From Candidatus Methylomirabilota bacterium (GTDB lineage Bacteria; Methylomirabilota; Methylomirabilia; Rokubacteriales; CSP1-6), in assembly GCA_036002485.1 (NCBI GenBank), contig DASYTI010000041.1, forward strand, positions 1 through 46,933: DNA of 46,933 nucleotides, read 5' to 3'. The position numbers were made by a program, and so were the translations under genes. A model generated the notes under the pieces. That model was not told the origin of the DNA. It saw nothing but the letters and a program-made list of their open reading frames with translations, and made no database searches. Each line of letters starts with the position of its first letter. Within the stretch, counting starts at the first letter, position 1. Below are positions 17,009-24,918 of this stretch, piece after piece.

Positions 17009-18055
17009 TCACTTGAACGCGGGCATCACCTCGTGCGTCAGGATCTGGAGGCTTCGCGTTTCCAGCTCCGGGGGAATGCGGCCGCCCGGATTCAGCTCGG
17101 CCACGATACCGTCCAGCCCGAGCTCTTCTCGCAGCTCGGCCAGACGATCGATCACGCCAGCGGCGGTCCCGAACACCACTTTTTTCGCGAGGATGTCGTC
17201 ATACGAGAGGTTGGCCATACGCTCGGCCTGAAATCGCCGCCGGTCGGCGGGACCAGCCCCAGCCCGACCCACCGCCGAGCGGGCGAGTTCGGTCTGGCGG
17301 GCGAAGAAGGCGGCGAGGCTCTCGCGAGGCTCCTCCCGAGCTCCCTCGGCGGTGGTGGAGACGTAGACGGGGATGCGCAGATAAACGCTGGGTTCACCGG
17401 GATGGTCCGCCTCGCGCCAAGCTTGCCGGTACGGCGCGAGCTGCGCCTGCAGATCGGGGATCTCCGTGGCGCGGAGCCCGATGAAGATGGGCAAGCCCAG
17501 CCGGCCGGCCGCGGGAAACGTCTCTTCGCTGGTGGCGGCCATGCGAATGGGCGGATGCGGCACCTGATACGGACGAGGGGCCACAGTGGCGTTCTGCACG
17601 CGATAGAACTCGCCCTCGTAGCTGAAGGGCTCTCCCTTCCAGGCCTGCCGGATGATCTCGAGCCCTTCGCGGAAGCGGGCCTGGCTCTCGCCATAGGGCA
17701 CGCCGTAGGTGTCATACGAGCGCACGACGCCGCTCCGGCCAATCCCGAACTCGAAGCGGCCCTCGCTGATATGGTCGATGGTCGCGACCTCTTCGGCGAT
17801 GCGCAGCGGATGGTTCAAGGGAAGGACCTGGACGGCCGTGCCCACCCGGACTCGGCGCGTGCGCGTGGCGATGGAGCTGGCCACCTGAAGCGAGGCGGAG
17901 ATCACCGAGCGAGCAGGGGTGAAATGGATCTCCCCGAGCCAGACGCAGTCGATGCCCCAGGCCTCGGCCCGGTCGGCCTGCTCGAAGATGTCCCGGAACG
18001 ACTCGACTTGATTCGCCCCGTAACGAATTTCCTCGACGAAGATCCCGAAGTGCAC
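17009..18055 (-). CDS. LLM class flavin-dependent oxidoreductase (alkanal-monooxygenase-like)
   Basis: This 348-residue luciferase-like protein has DCVWLGEIHF, VLPLNHPLRIAEEVATIDH, RFEFGIGRS, the FYRVQNATVAPRPYQ loop and a C-terminal TAAGVIDRLAEL. This is the bacterial-luciferase branch using FMNH2, different from the F420-like copy at 13999. It is the first gene of a four-gene minus-strand operon; TauD follows after 46 bases. Being paired with TauD, it might desulfonate or oxidise an alkyl side chain. Substrate is inferred from context only. Confidence 0.88.
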   Translation of the reverse strand: MHFGIFVEEIRYGANQVESFRDIFEQADRAEAWGIDCVWLGEIHFTPARSVISASLQVASSIATRTRRVRVGTAVQVLPLNHPLRIAEEVATIDHISEGRFEFGIGRSGVVRSYDTYGVPYGESQARFREGLEIIRQAWKGEPFSYEGEFYRVQNATVAPRPYQVPHPPIRMAATSEETFPAAGRLGLPIFIGLRATEIPDLQAQLAPYRQAWREADHPGEPSVYLRIPVYVSTTAEGAREEPRESLAAFFARQTELARSAVGRAGAGPADRRRFQAERMANLSYDDILAKKVVFGTAAGVIDRLAELREELGLDGIVAELNPGGRIPPELETRSLQILTHEVMPAFK

Positions 18056-18197
18056 GCCTCGATACTCGCCCGCGGGTGAGACGCAGTCAAGGGGTAGGCA
18101 GGAGCGTGAGCTCGAACTCAGCTACGAACTGTAAGAATCTCCTACACTCTGGCCGCCGCGTGACTCAACGAGCCTCCAAAGGAGTGCTCAAGAACTC

Positions 18198-18326
18198 GCA
18201 GGCGGCTCAAAAAGGTCCAGATGCGAGGCGGCGACTGCGGCGGCACCCCGAGGCGTACTTGCTGTACGTTGAGCGGGTGCCGCCGCAGTCGCCAACGAAG
18301 CAGATGGGCCTTTTTCAGCCGCCTGC
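18198..18326. repeat. Palindromic repeat family A, copy 2 (inverted)
   Basis: This is a long inverted repeat: outer arms GCAGGCGGCTCAAAAAGG and CCTTTTTCAGCCGCCTGC, inner perfect 17-bp arms GGCGACTGCGGCGGCAC and GTGCCGCCGCAGTCGCC, and a loop with GAGGCGTAC and GTACGTTGAGCG. It is family A in the opposite orientation to the copy at 515. It ends seven bases before the stop codon of the minus-strand gene at 18334. The rest of the gap 18056-18333 shows nothing else recognisable. Confidence 0.88.
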
Positions 18327-18333
18327 CCGCCTG

Positions 18334-18588
18334 CTAGAGGTCTTGGGCCAGGCGCTTGATCTCCCGGCGGAGATAGTCCCACTGGCCGACGAGAGCTCGA
18401 ACTACTTCGGGTGCGCTCCCGGCACGGAGGCGCTTGATTTCGCCCGTCAGAATGTTCCGGTAGCGGGTGGTCTTGCTCAGAATCGCGTACAGCCGCTTGT
18501 CTCGCTCCTCGAGGGTGGCGAGGAGGTCGATGTCGAGCTCGTCTATGGTGCGGCGGTGCGTTGTCGTCACTGATGCGGCGCGTTTCAT
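18334..18588 (-). CDS. Small charged helical protein, 84 residues
   Basis: I recognise no family. The protein is highly charged (MKRAASVTTTHRRTIDELDIDLLATLEERDKR is the N-terminal third, split here as MKRAASVTTTHR and RTIDELDIDLL) and is predicted by eye to be two amphipathic helices with heptad-like spacing. A double AAGGAGGAGG precedes the ATG, a strong reason to accept the start. It stands alone between an A-type repeat and the divergent FAD oxidoreductase gene, with a 202-bp shared upstream region. A small coiled-coil regulator or antitoxin-like partner is possible but unsupported. Confidence 0.6.
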   Translation of the reverse strand: MKRAASVTTTHRRTIDELDIDLLATLEERDKRLYAILSKTTRYRNILTGEIKRLRAGSAPEVVRALVGQWDYLRREIKRLAQDL

Positions 18589-18790
18589 GGCTTTAGTGCC
18601 TCCTCCTTCAATTCTTCCGACACTTCCTCATGGAGACAGTTCAGGAAGCATCATCCATACCGCGGGCACGAATGCTTGAATGATCGATGATTGCAAGCCG
18701 CCGCCGCCCACCGGTCCCGCAGATCGTAAAATTCGGCTACGCTCCGACTCTACCGAGCTGGGGTAACATGCCCGGCATGCGGGCGACGCG

Positions 18791-19990
18791 GTGAGCCAGA
18801 CGGCTGACGTGGTGGTGGTGGGCGGGGGCGTGAACGGCGCCAGCATCGCCTATGCGCTGGCCGCGCGGGGCGTGAAAGTCGTGCTGGTCGAGAAGGGCGC
18901 TCTGGCCAGCGGCGCCTCGGGACGATCGAGCGCGCTTGTTCGCATGCACTACACGAACGAATGGGACGCCCGGCTGGCCTGGGCCAGCTTCCCCGTGTTC
19001 AAGCACTGGACCGAGCTCATGGGTGGCCCCCCGGTCTTCACCCATACCGGCTTCGTGAATGTCGTGGCGCCGCGGTACGCGGACAACCTGCGGCTCAACG
19101 TCGAGATGCTCCAGGGCCTGGGAGTCAATACGACCGCCCTCACGGGCCAAGAGCTGAAGGAGCTCCAGCCCTTCGCCCATGTCGACGATGTCGGCGCGGC
19201 CGCCTATGAGCCGGAGAGCGGCTATGCGAATCCCGCGGAGACCGTCGAGGGTTTCCGCCGGCGGGCCACAGAGCTCGGCGCGCGCATTCTCCCGTGGACG
19301 GCGGTGACGCGCGTGGTCTGCGAGGAGAGCCGGGTGACCGGGGTCGAGACCTCGGCCGGACGCATCGACGCGGGCAGCGTGATCGTTGCGGCCGGCGCGT
19401 GGTCGACGCGGCTGTGTCAGGAGTTCGGCCTGGCCCTTCCCGCGCGGCCCAAGGCCATTGACACGGTCGCCGTGACGCGACCCCCCGAGCTTCGCGACCC
19501 GCACATGATCTTCATCGACAATGTCCAGGGAAACTACTTTCGCCCGGAGGCGGGCGGGCTGACCCTCGTGGGTGTCCCGTGTCAGGAGTGGGACATCGAG
19601 CCGGACACCCTGGGAACCGGCCTGCCTCCGCAGGCGTCCGATCTCGGCGCCCGGCTTCTCATGCATCGCATTCCGTCGATGGAGCGCGCGACCTTGGCCC
19701 GCGGATACCGGGCCTTCGATGGGTACAGCGCGGATCGCCACGCGATCCTGGGACGAGTGAACGGACTTGACGGTCTGCTGCTCGCCACCGCCTTCAGCGG
19801 CTCCGGGTTCAAGATCGCGCCCGCCGTCGGCATGTGCATGGCAGAGCTCGTCACCGAGGGGTGCGCCAAGACCGTCGACATCGAGCCGTTCAGCCTCCGC
19901 CGCTTCGCCGAAGGCCGGACGGTCGAGGGGCCCTATCCCTATGCCGTGCGGCCCGACTACATCGATCCCCAGACGACAGCCGGCGTCTAG
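18791..19990 (+). CDS. FAD-dependent oxidoreductase of the DAO / sarcosine oxidase beta type
   Basis: This 399-residue flavoprotein has the dinucleotide-binding motif GGGVNG at residues 11-16 after VVVV. It then has LVEKGALASGASGRSSALVR, the FAD-contact segment of sarcosine oxidase/DadA-like enzymes, IVAAGAWSTRL and the C-terminal LLATAFSGSGFKIAPAVG motif. It would oxidise a secondary or tertiary amine such as sarcosine, dimethylglycine or an N-alkyl amino acid, giving an imine. The start is a GTG. Its TAG stop is part of the inverted repeat that begins at 19987. Confidence 0.9.
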   Translation: MSQTADVVVVGGGVNGASIAYALAARGVKVVLVEKGALASGASGRSSALVRMHYTNEWDARLAWASFPVFKHWTELMGGPPVFTHTGFVNVVAPRYADNLRLNVEMLQGLGVNTTALTGQELKELQPFAHVDDVGAAAYEPESGYANPAETVEGFRRRATELGARILPWTAVTRVVCEESRVTGVETSAGRIDAGSVIVAAGAWSTRLCQEFGLALPARPKAIDTVAVTRPPELRDPHMIFIDNVQGNYFRPEAGGLTLVGVPCQEWDIEPDTLGTGLPPQASDLGARLLMHRIPSMERATLARGYRAFDGYSADRHAILGRVNGLDGLLLATAFSGSGFKIAPAVGMCMAELVTEGCAKTVDIEPFSLRRFAEGRTVEGPYPYAVRPDYIDPQTTAGV

Positions 19991-20089
19991 TGCACTGTCC
20001 TGTAAGTTCGGGACCCACGTTTGGCACCGAAGTTACGAGGGAGAAGTTGTCCCATGGCTGGGTCTCGAATCTCCGGGACACTGCACTAG
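19987..20089. repeat. Inverted-repeat-bounded 103-bp element
   Basis: The ends are CTAGTGCACTGTCCT (19987-20001) and GGGACACTGCACTAG (20075-20089), matching at 13 of 15 positions as inverted repeats. The left end contains the stop codon of the FAD oxidoreductase. No coding potential is seen inside. It resembles a small non-autonomous element (MITE-like) and lies between convergent genes. Confidence 0.7.
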
Positions 20090-20107
20090 CAGGCTGCTGA
20101 AGAACCC

Positions 20108-20176
20108 GCAGGTTGCTCAAAAAACCCAGCAGCCGAGGGCGCCAACGAATCAGATGGGCCTTTTTCAGTAACCTGC
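20108..20176. repeat. Palindromic repeat family A, copy 3 (internally deleted)
   Basis: The outer arms GCAGGTTGCTCAAAAA and TTTTTCAGTAACCTGC are retained, as is the GCGCCAACGAATCAGATGGG segment, but the central GTAC-containing core of copies 1 and 2 is missing. It ends ten bases before the stop codon of the J-protein gene and could terminate both converging transcripts. Confidence 0.75.
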
Positions 20177-20185
20177 CAGGGGCTC

Positions 20186-20542
20186 CTACGCGCCGGAATG
20201 CGAGCGCATGGCCCACGTGTAGGCCGCGTTCAGGTCTTCGATCTTCCGTGCCGCCAGTGACCTGAGCTCGGGCCCCAGCCCCTCGGTCCGGTCCGGGTGG
20301 TATTGCTGCACCTTGGACCGGTACGCGGAGTAGATGGCCTCGAAGGGTGCGTCCGGGCTGACTCCGAGGATCTCGTGGCAGTGCGCCCGGACCCATTCGT
20401 GGTGGGGACCGTCGAAGCCGGTCGCGTCTTCTCCAGTCACGACATCGCGACTCCGGGATCCCCGCCGGCCCAGCCACCGCGAGATGATTCCGTACCCGAG
20501 CAGGAGGCCGAAGACGATCGTGAGCAGCTCGGCCGCGCTCAT
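20186..20542 (-). CDS. Membrane-anchored J-domain (DnaJ-like) protein
   Basis: This 118-residue protein has an N-terminal hydrophobic segment (about residues 4-20), a short basic linker and a C-terminal J domain with the obligatory HPD at 82-84 (QQYHPDR). ILGVSPDAPFEAIYSAYR comes before it. J domains stimulate the ATPase of DnaK/Hsp70, here at the inner face of the membrane. It is the last gene of a four-gene minus-strand unit; its start overlaps the previous stop by four bases (ATGA), so its partner is probably the membrane protein encoded there. Confidence 0.85.
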   Translation of the reverse strand: MSAAELLTIVFGLLLGYGIISRWLGRRGSRSRDVVTGEDATGFDGPHHEWVRAHCHEILGVSPDAPFEAIYSAYRSKVQQYHPDRTEGLGPELRSLAARKIEDLNAAYTWAMRSHSGA

Positions 20543-21279
20543 TGCGCGGCTTTCACGGTGGCGAGATAGGAGCGGAGCTGCTCCTGCTCGGGCCCGTCCG
20601 GGCTCGTCTCATCGATCAGGTCCTCGGTCTGGCTCTCGAGGCGTGAGAGGAATCGCTCCTTGACGTCGGAGGCCGCGGTGGCGAAGAGCACCTGGGCTCC
20701 GTCGGCCTCGATGGGCTGAGGGGTGGTGATCTTGCGGACGAGGTTGGGGAGGAAGGCCGGACAGACAAGGAGGTCGAGGCTCAGCCAGGCCGCCCGCGCA
20801 GTGGTGAGGCGCAGACGTCGACGCTGACACCAGAGCACGACGATGGCGGTGAGGGTGGTCGGATACACACCGATGGCCGTGTAGACCACCGCGGCATTGG
20901 GGCCCATGGAGAGAGTGAGGGCGGGGGCGAGGACGAAGAGCAGCAGGAAGGCCCAGGTGGCAAGCACTCGCACGACCAGGAGCGAGCCTCTGAGCTCTTC
21001 CACGGCCTCCAGGGCCGCCTGGAGCGCGGCGGAGTCGACCCAGCGCCGGCCCCAGGGAGCGATGAAGGCGCCGCGATACGGGAAGACGAGTGGGCTGAAG
21101 GCGAGCACCCGTCCGGCAATGGTGAAGGGGCTCTCGCTGAAGACGGTGGCGAAGCGGCGGCGTCCCGCCTCCACGAGGAGGAGATGACGCGGCGACAGCA
21201 GGATCGCCGAATCCCAGACGTACAGGAGCAGAGCGACGATCCAGATGACGTAGTCGGAGCTCCGCACCTGGTCCAGCAC
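20539..21279 (-). CDS. Multi-pass membrane protein of unknown function
   Basis: This 246-residue protein has hydrophobic segments near residues 9-30, 53-68, 100-128 and 130-150 and a mostly soluble C-terminus from about 190. I recognise no domain. Features are WIVALLLYVWDSAILLSP at the N-terminus and an acidic C-terminal tail (EDLIDETSPDGPEQEQ). It is encoded between DUF2167 (6-base gap) and the J protein (4-base overlap), so the three are likely made together. Confidence 0.75.
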   Translation of the reverse strand: MLDQVRSSDYVIWIVALLLYVWDSAILLSPRHLLLVEAGRRRFATVFSESPFTIAGRVLAFSPLVFPYRGAFIAPWGRRWVDSAALQAALEAVEELRGSLLVVRVLATWAFLLLFVLAPALTLSMGPNAAVVYTAIGVYPTTLTAIVVLWCQRRRLRLTTARAAWLSLDLLVCPAFLPNLVRKITTPQPIEADGAQVLFATAASDVKERFLSRLESQTEDLIDETSPDGPEQEQLRSYLATVKAAQ

Positions 21280-21285
21280 GGCGGA

Positions 21286-22146
21286 CTACCCCCGGCGAAA
21301 GAGCTTGCGGAGAAAGGCGAGGATCGTTCCGCCCGCGGCGACCGCGCCGAAGATCAGGAACTTGCCGAGCGCCTTGCCCGCCCCGGTCTTCATGGCCACC
21401 GCGGCCGCGCCACCGAGGACCAAGGCCCCCAGCCCGAATTGCGCGACCCGATCGCCCGACCTGAACTCCGCGTAGCGCTCGCCCGGCACGAAGTCGTAGG
21501 CGATGAGCGATGTCTTAAACACGGCGGTGTTCTGATTGAGGCTCTCGGGGTCGGAGACGAGGGTCACGTGCATGACCCCTCGGCGGCTGAGAATACGCGT
21601 GGTGTAGTTGACGACGGTACGGCCGCTCCCCGTGCGGAGCCGCACACCCCACTCCAACCGCTTGGTGTTGAGATCGTAGTGGGGCGCCACCGTCCAGCCT
21701 TCTGTATAGATCGGGGGCATGCCCAGGCGCTCGCGCTCCTTGTTGCCCGGGCCGTCGCTTTCCTTGAGCGACTTGAGGAGGGCATCCGGATCCAGCTTCT
21801 CGTCGTCCTTGACGTATCCGGTGTCCTCGAAGTAGAAGACGGCGAACCACGAGAAGTCCTGCGCCGACAGCGTGAAGTGATTGTCGCGCGGCGGATTCCG
21901 GTTCAGCTCGAGAAACCGGCGCGTGTTGGGGCCATCGAGGAAAGCCTGGCCCTCCGGGACCTTGATGGTGGCCAGGCTGCCCACGCGTCCCTCCGTCGGT
22001 CCGCGTTGCCAGGCGAGGGCGAGGATGTCGCGGGCCAGCTGCTCCTGGCTCGGGGGCTGCTGAGACAGGACCGGCGTGGCCATGATGAGCACGGCGAGCA
22101 CGGCGGTGGCGGCGAAGACACGGCGAACGAGACGATGGCGAGTCAT
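21286..22146 (-). CDS. DUF2167 domain protein, secreted and membrane-anchored
   Basis: This 286-residue protein has an N-terminal signal peptide (cleavage likely after VLS or SQQ near residue 29). The extracytoplasmic DUF2167 domain is recognised by WFAVFYFEDTGYVKDDEK, DPDALLKSLKE, GWTVAPHYD and RYAEFRSGDRVA, followed by C-terminal membrane segments (about 235-275). Function of the family is not established. It is the second gene of a minus-strand unit, 58 bases after the Pro-rich membrane protein. Confidence 0.85.
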   Translation of the reverse strand: MTRHRLVRRVFAATAVLAVLIMATPVLSQQPPSQEQLARDILALAWQRGPTEGRVGSLATIKVPEGQAFLDGPNTRRFLELNRNPPRDNHFTLSAQDFSWFAVFYFEDTGYVKDDEKLDPDALLKSLKESDGPGNKERERLGMPPIYTEGWTVAPHYDLNTKRLEWGVRLRTGSGRTVVNYTTRILSRRGVMHVTLVSDPESLNQNTAVFKTSLIAYDFVPGERYAEFRSGDRVAQFGLGALVLGGAAAVAMKTGAGKALGKFLIFGAVAAGGTILAFLRKLFRRG

Positions 22147-22204
22147 GGAAGCTCCCTTCCGCTCGAGCCGCGCTCGAGCACAGCGACGTGGGGAAGCGCG
22201 GTGC

Positions 22205-22825
22205 TCAGCTCGCTCGCGCCGCGAGGTGACGCGCGGCCTGAAAGCCCTTGAGAATCATGATCACCACGAAGACGTGGAAGCCCAGGCCCAGCCAGTCGTG
22301 GGCGAGAACGGAGATGAGACCGTCGAGCCCATAGAGACTGACGCCCAGGAGGAAGGCCCAGGCATGTCCGCGAACCGCGCGGGTGCCGAGCAGCACGAAG
22401 CCGCCGATCAGGGGCCCGTCGAAGAGAAGCGCGGCCGTCCAGCCGCGGCCCGCCCGAGCGGCCAGCGCGTCGACGATCTGGGTCATGCCAAGCCCGATGA
22501 TGAATCGCCAGTCCTGCCCGGCGAAGGCCAGGACCGAGTTGACGAGCGACAGCGAAGCGATCCAGTAGAACCAGAACGCGCCTCGCCGGCTCTGCGCCTC
22601 GAGCTGCTGCTGCTCGGTGCTCGCGGGCGCGGCCGCCACGGTCGTCGCGGGGGAGGCTGGTGATGCGGGCGGCGCAGGAGGAACGCTGGTGACGAGTCGA
22701 ACGGCGGGCGCGGACGCGCCCATGCTCGTGGCTCGAGGCGCAGCCGGAGGCCCGCCGGGAGCGGGCCGCTTGAAAGGGCTCGGTCCGTCTATCCGCGGGC
22801 CTATGGGGGCTTCAAGTGGCTCCAT
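22205..22825 (-). CDS. Membrane protein with a Pro/Ala-rich N-terminal tail
   Basis: This 206-residue protein has a low-complexity proline/alanine-rich cytoplasmic tail of about 75 residues and then four or five membrane segments (WFYWIASLSLVNSVLAFAGQ onward). I recognise no family with confidence. The last helices contain VFVVIMILKGFQAARHL. It is the first gene of the operon ending with the J protein. A GGAGG lies seven bases before the ATG, and two inverted repeats lie directly upstream. Confidence 0.75.
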   Translation of the reverse strand: MEPLEAPIGPRIDGPSPFKRPAPGGPPAAPRATSMGASAPAVRLVTSVPPAPPASPASPATTVAAAPASTEQQQLEAQSRRGAFWFYWIASLSLVNSVLAFAGQDWRFIIGLGMTQIVDALAARAGRGWTAALLFDGPLIGGFVLLGTRAVRGHAWAFLLGVSLYGLDGLISVLAHDWLGLGFHVFVVIMILKGFQAARHLAARAS

Positions 22826-22837
22826 GTGCGCACCTCC

Positions 22838-22886
22838 GTCACCGCCGGTGACAATCCTGTGCAGTCCGGGGGTCTTTCAGACCCGG
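22838..22886 (-). promoter_or_regulatory. Two stem-loops in the leader of the membrane-protein operon
   Basis: GTCACCGCCGGTGAC (22838-22852) is a perfect 6-bp-arm palindrome just upstream of the Shine-Dalgarno of the gene starting at 22825. CCGGGGGTCTTTCAGACCCGG (split here: arms CCGGG-GTCT and AGACCCGG, 22866-22886) is a second hairpin with a short loop. They could be an operator or a structured leader. I could not match them to a known riboswitch. Confidence 0.4.
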
Positions 22887-22936
22887 TTCTGGGCGTCCTA
22901 GCGGTAAGAGGCAAACCATGTGCCATGGGCAGCCGC

Positions 22937-23129
22937 CTAGATGTCTATCCGAGTAATTCCCATGCCCTCGCGAGCAGGAATGTTCCGCTTCGAGCGCCGG
23001 CTTCGCCGGCGCAGTTCTCAGATTGCTCGCCTCGGACGGTGGGGCCCCAGCCCCACGACGTCCTGCGGCTCGCACGGCGTCGGGGGGAGGCTTCGGAAGG
23101 GGGGCGGAGCCCCCCTCCGAGCTACCTAG
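22937..23129. repeat. Multi-hairpin repeat family B, copy 2
   Basis: This copy of about 190 bp runs from CTAGATGTCTATCCGAGTAA to GAGCTACCTAG. It contains the same hairpins as the copy at 2098: GCGCCGGC/GCCGGCGC, GTGGGGC/GCCCCAC and GGGGGC/GCCCCC. CCTAGAT occurs at both ends (22936-22942 and 23125-23131) and may be a target duplication. The right end contains the TAG stop of the permease gene at 23126. Confidence 0.85.
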
Positions 23130-23986
23130 ATCCCGCGCTCGAGACGCGGATCGAGCAGATCGCGGAGCCAGTCCCCCACGAGGTTGATGCCAAGGACGAC
23201 CACGAGGATGGCCAGTCCCGGGAAGAGGGCGAGCCACCAGCCCGTGGTGAGGTAGTTGCGCCCCTCGTCCAGCATGGCCCCCCAGCTCGGCGCCGGTGGC
23301 GGCAGGCCGAGGCCGAGAAAGCTCAACGATGCCTCGGCGATGATCACGCGCGCGATGGAGAAGGTCGCCACGACCACGATGGGCGCCCAGACATTCGGAA
23401 GGATGTGACGGAAGATCAGGTATCGGTCCGCCGCCCCCAGGGCACGGGCGGCCTCCACGAAGCCGCGCTCCTTGAGCGAGAGCGTCTCGCCGCGCACGAT
23501 GCGCGCATAGGTGATCCACCCGCTGACGCCGAGCACGAGGATCAGGTTGGCCAGGCTGGCCCCGAGCACGGCGAGGAGGGCGATGCCGAGCAAGAGCACG
23601 GGAAAGGCCAGCTGGATGTCGCCGAGCCGCATGAAGAGGTCGTCGGACCACCCACCGCGGTAGCCGGTCCAGAGCCCGATCGGCACGCCCAGGATCGCCC
23701 CGATCATCACCGCGGTGAGCCCGATCCAGAGCGAGACGCGCGCGCCATAGAGGAGCCGGCTCAGGACGTCGCGGCCCAGGGTATCGGTCCCGAGCGGATG
23801 CGCGCGGTCCCCACCCTCGAGCCACATGGGAGGCGACAAGCGTCCGAGCAGATCGTTCGTCACGGGATCCGCCGGCGACAGGACGGGCGCCATGACGGCA
23901 GCGATCAAGGCCGCGGCCAGCGCGAGCAGGCCGAGGATGGCCGCGCCGTCACGACCCAGCCGCCGCGCGGCGCCCGCGCGCGGCAT
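23126..23986 (-). CDS. Peptide-type ABC transporter permease (DppC/OppC-like)
   Basis: This 286-residue inner-membrane permease has HPLGTDTLGRDVLSRLLYGA, the signature of DppC-type subunits, the EAA loop (FVEAARALGA...RHILPN) that contacts the ATPase, and LSFLGLGLPPPAPSWGAML. About six membrane segments are visible. Its ATG overlaps the stop of the DppB-like gene (TGATG). The open frame extends far upstream in the same register, but that is an antisense shadow. No ATPase gene is found in this operon. Confidence 0.9.
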   Translation of the reverse strand: MPRAGAARRLGRDGAAILGLLALAAALIAAVMAPVLSPADPVTNDLLGRLSPPMWLEGGDRAHPLGTDTLGRDVLSRLLYGARVSLWIGLTAVMIGAILGVPIGLWTGYRGGWSDDLFMRLGDIQLAFPVLLLGIALLAVLGASLANLILVLGVSGWITYARIVRGETLSLKERGFVEAARALGAADRYLIFRHILPNVWAPIVVVATFSIARVIIAEASLSFLGLGLPPPAPSWGAMLDEGRNYLTTGWWLALFPGLAILVVVLGINLVGDWLRDLLDPRLERGI

Positions 23987-24909
23987 CAGGAAAGCCGGAC
24001 CCGCGGATCGACCACCGCGTAGAGGAGGTCCACGGCAAGGTTGACGAGCACGAAGATCAGGGCGAAGACGAAGACGCCGGCCTGGATGACGGGAAAGTCG
24101 CGGCCCGGTATAGCCTGGACGATGAGGCGCCCGAGCCCCGGCCACGAGAAGACGGTCTCGATCACGATGGCGCCGCTGAGCATGAAGCCCACGGACAGAC
24201 CCGTGACGGTCAGGAACGGGATGGCCGTGTTCCAGATCGCGTGTCGATAGAGGATGAGGCGCTCCGGCAGTCCCTTGGCGCGCGCGGTGCGGATGTAGTC
24301 CTGGGGCAGGACATCCAGCAGCCCGGCGCGGAGAAGACGCACATTCTGGGCGAGGGGGGCCGCGGCCAGCGTCACCGCGGGCAGGATCAGGTGTCGCCAC
24401 GTTCCCGCGCCGTACGCGGGCAAGAGCCCGTTCAGCTGGACGGCGAAGAGAAGGATGAGCACGAGCCCGAGCCAGAAGCTCGGCATGGACTGGAGAAACA
24501 GCGAAGCGAGGCGACTGAGATGGTCGGGCGCTCGATTCTGATGGGTGGCGGCCACGATGCCGAGCGGGATGGCGAGCAGCGTGGAGAGCATGGTGGCCGC
24601 CACGGCCAGCTCGACGGTGGCCGGCCAGAGATGCTCGAGCACGAGCGGCATGGCCGGGCGCCGCTGCTGGATCGACTGCCCGAAATCCCCCCGCAGCATG
24701 GCGACGAGGAAGTCCAGGTACTGGACATGCCACGGGCGGTCGAGCCCCAGAAGGTGACGGGTATGAGCGATCTCCGCCTGGGTGGCCGAAGGATCGACGA
24801 GGAGCGCGGTGGGATCGCCGGTGAGGCGGACGAGAAAGAACACCGCGGTCACCACACCCCAGACGACGAAGAGGGTGTGGAGCAGCCGACGCAGGAGAAA
24901 GCGCGGCAT
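23986..24909 (-). CDS. Peptide-type ABC transporter permease (DppB/OppB-like)
   Basis: This 307-residue permease starts MPRFLLRRLLHTLFVVWGV and has the usual LGLDRPWHVQYLDFL, the EAA loop (YIRTARAKGLPERLILYRHA) and the ETVFSWPGLGRL motif of DppB subunits, with six membrane segments. It would pair with the DppC-like product to form the channel. It follows the binding-protein gene after nine bases in the same transcription unit. Confidence 0.92.
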   Translation of the reverse strand: MPRFLLRRLLHTLFVVWGVVTAVFFLVRLTGDPTALLVDPSATQAEIAHTRHLLGLDRPWHVQYLDFLVAMLRGDFGQSIQQRRPAMPLVLEHLWPATVELAVAATMLSTLLAIPLGIVAATHQNRAPDHLSRLASLFLQSMPSFWLGLVLILLFAVQLNGLLPAYGAGTWRHLILPAVTLAAAPLAQNVRLLRAGLLDVLPQDYIRTARAKGLPERLILYRHAIWNTAIPFLTVTGLSVGFMLSGAIVIETVFSWPGLGRLIVQAIPGRDFPVIQAGVFVFALIFVLVNLAVDLLYAVVDPRVRLS

Positions 24910-24918
24910 CCCGGCCCG

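Noticed and set aside
22900-22935. GGCAAACC...GGG resembling part of a GEMM c-di-GMP riboswitch
   Set aside because: The second conserved block (ACGCAAAGCC) and tetraloop-receptor elements are absent, and it faces a repeat, not a gene start.
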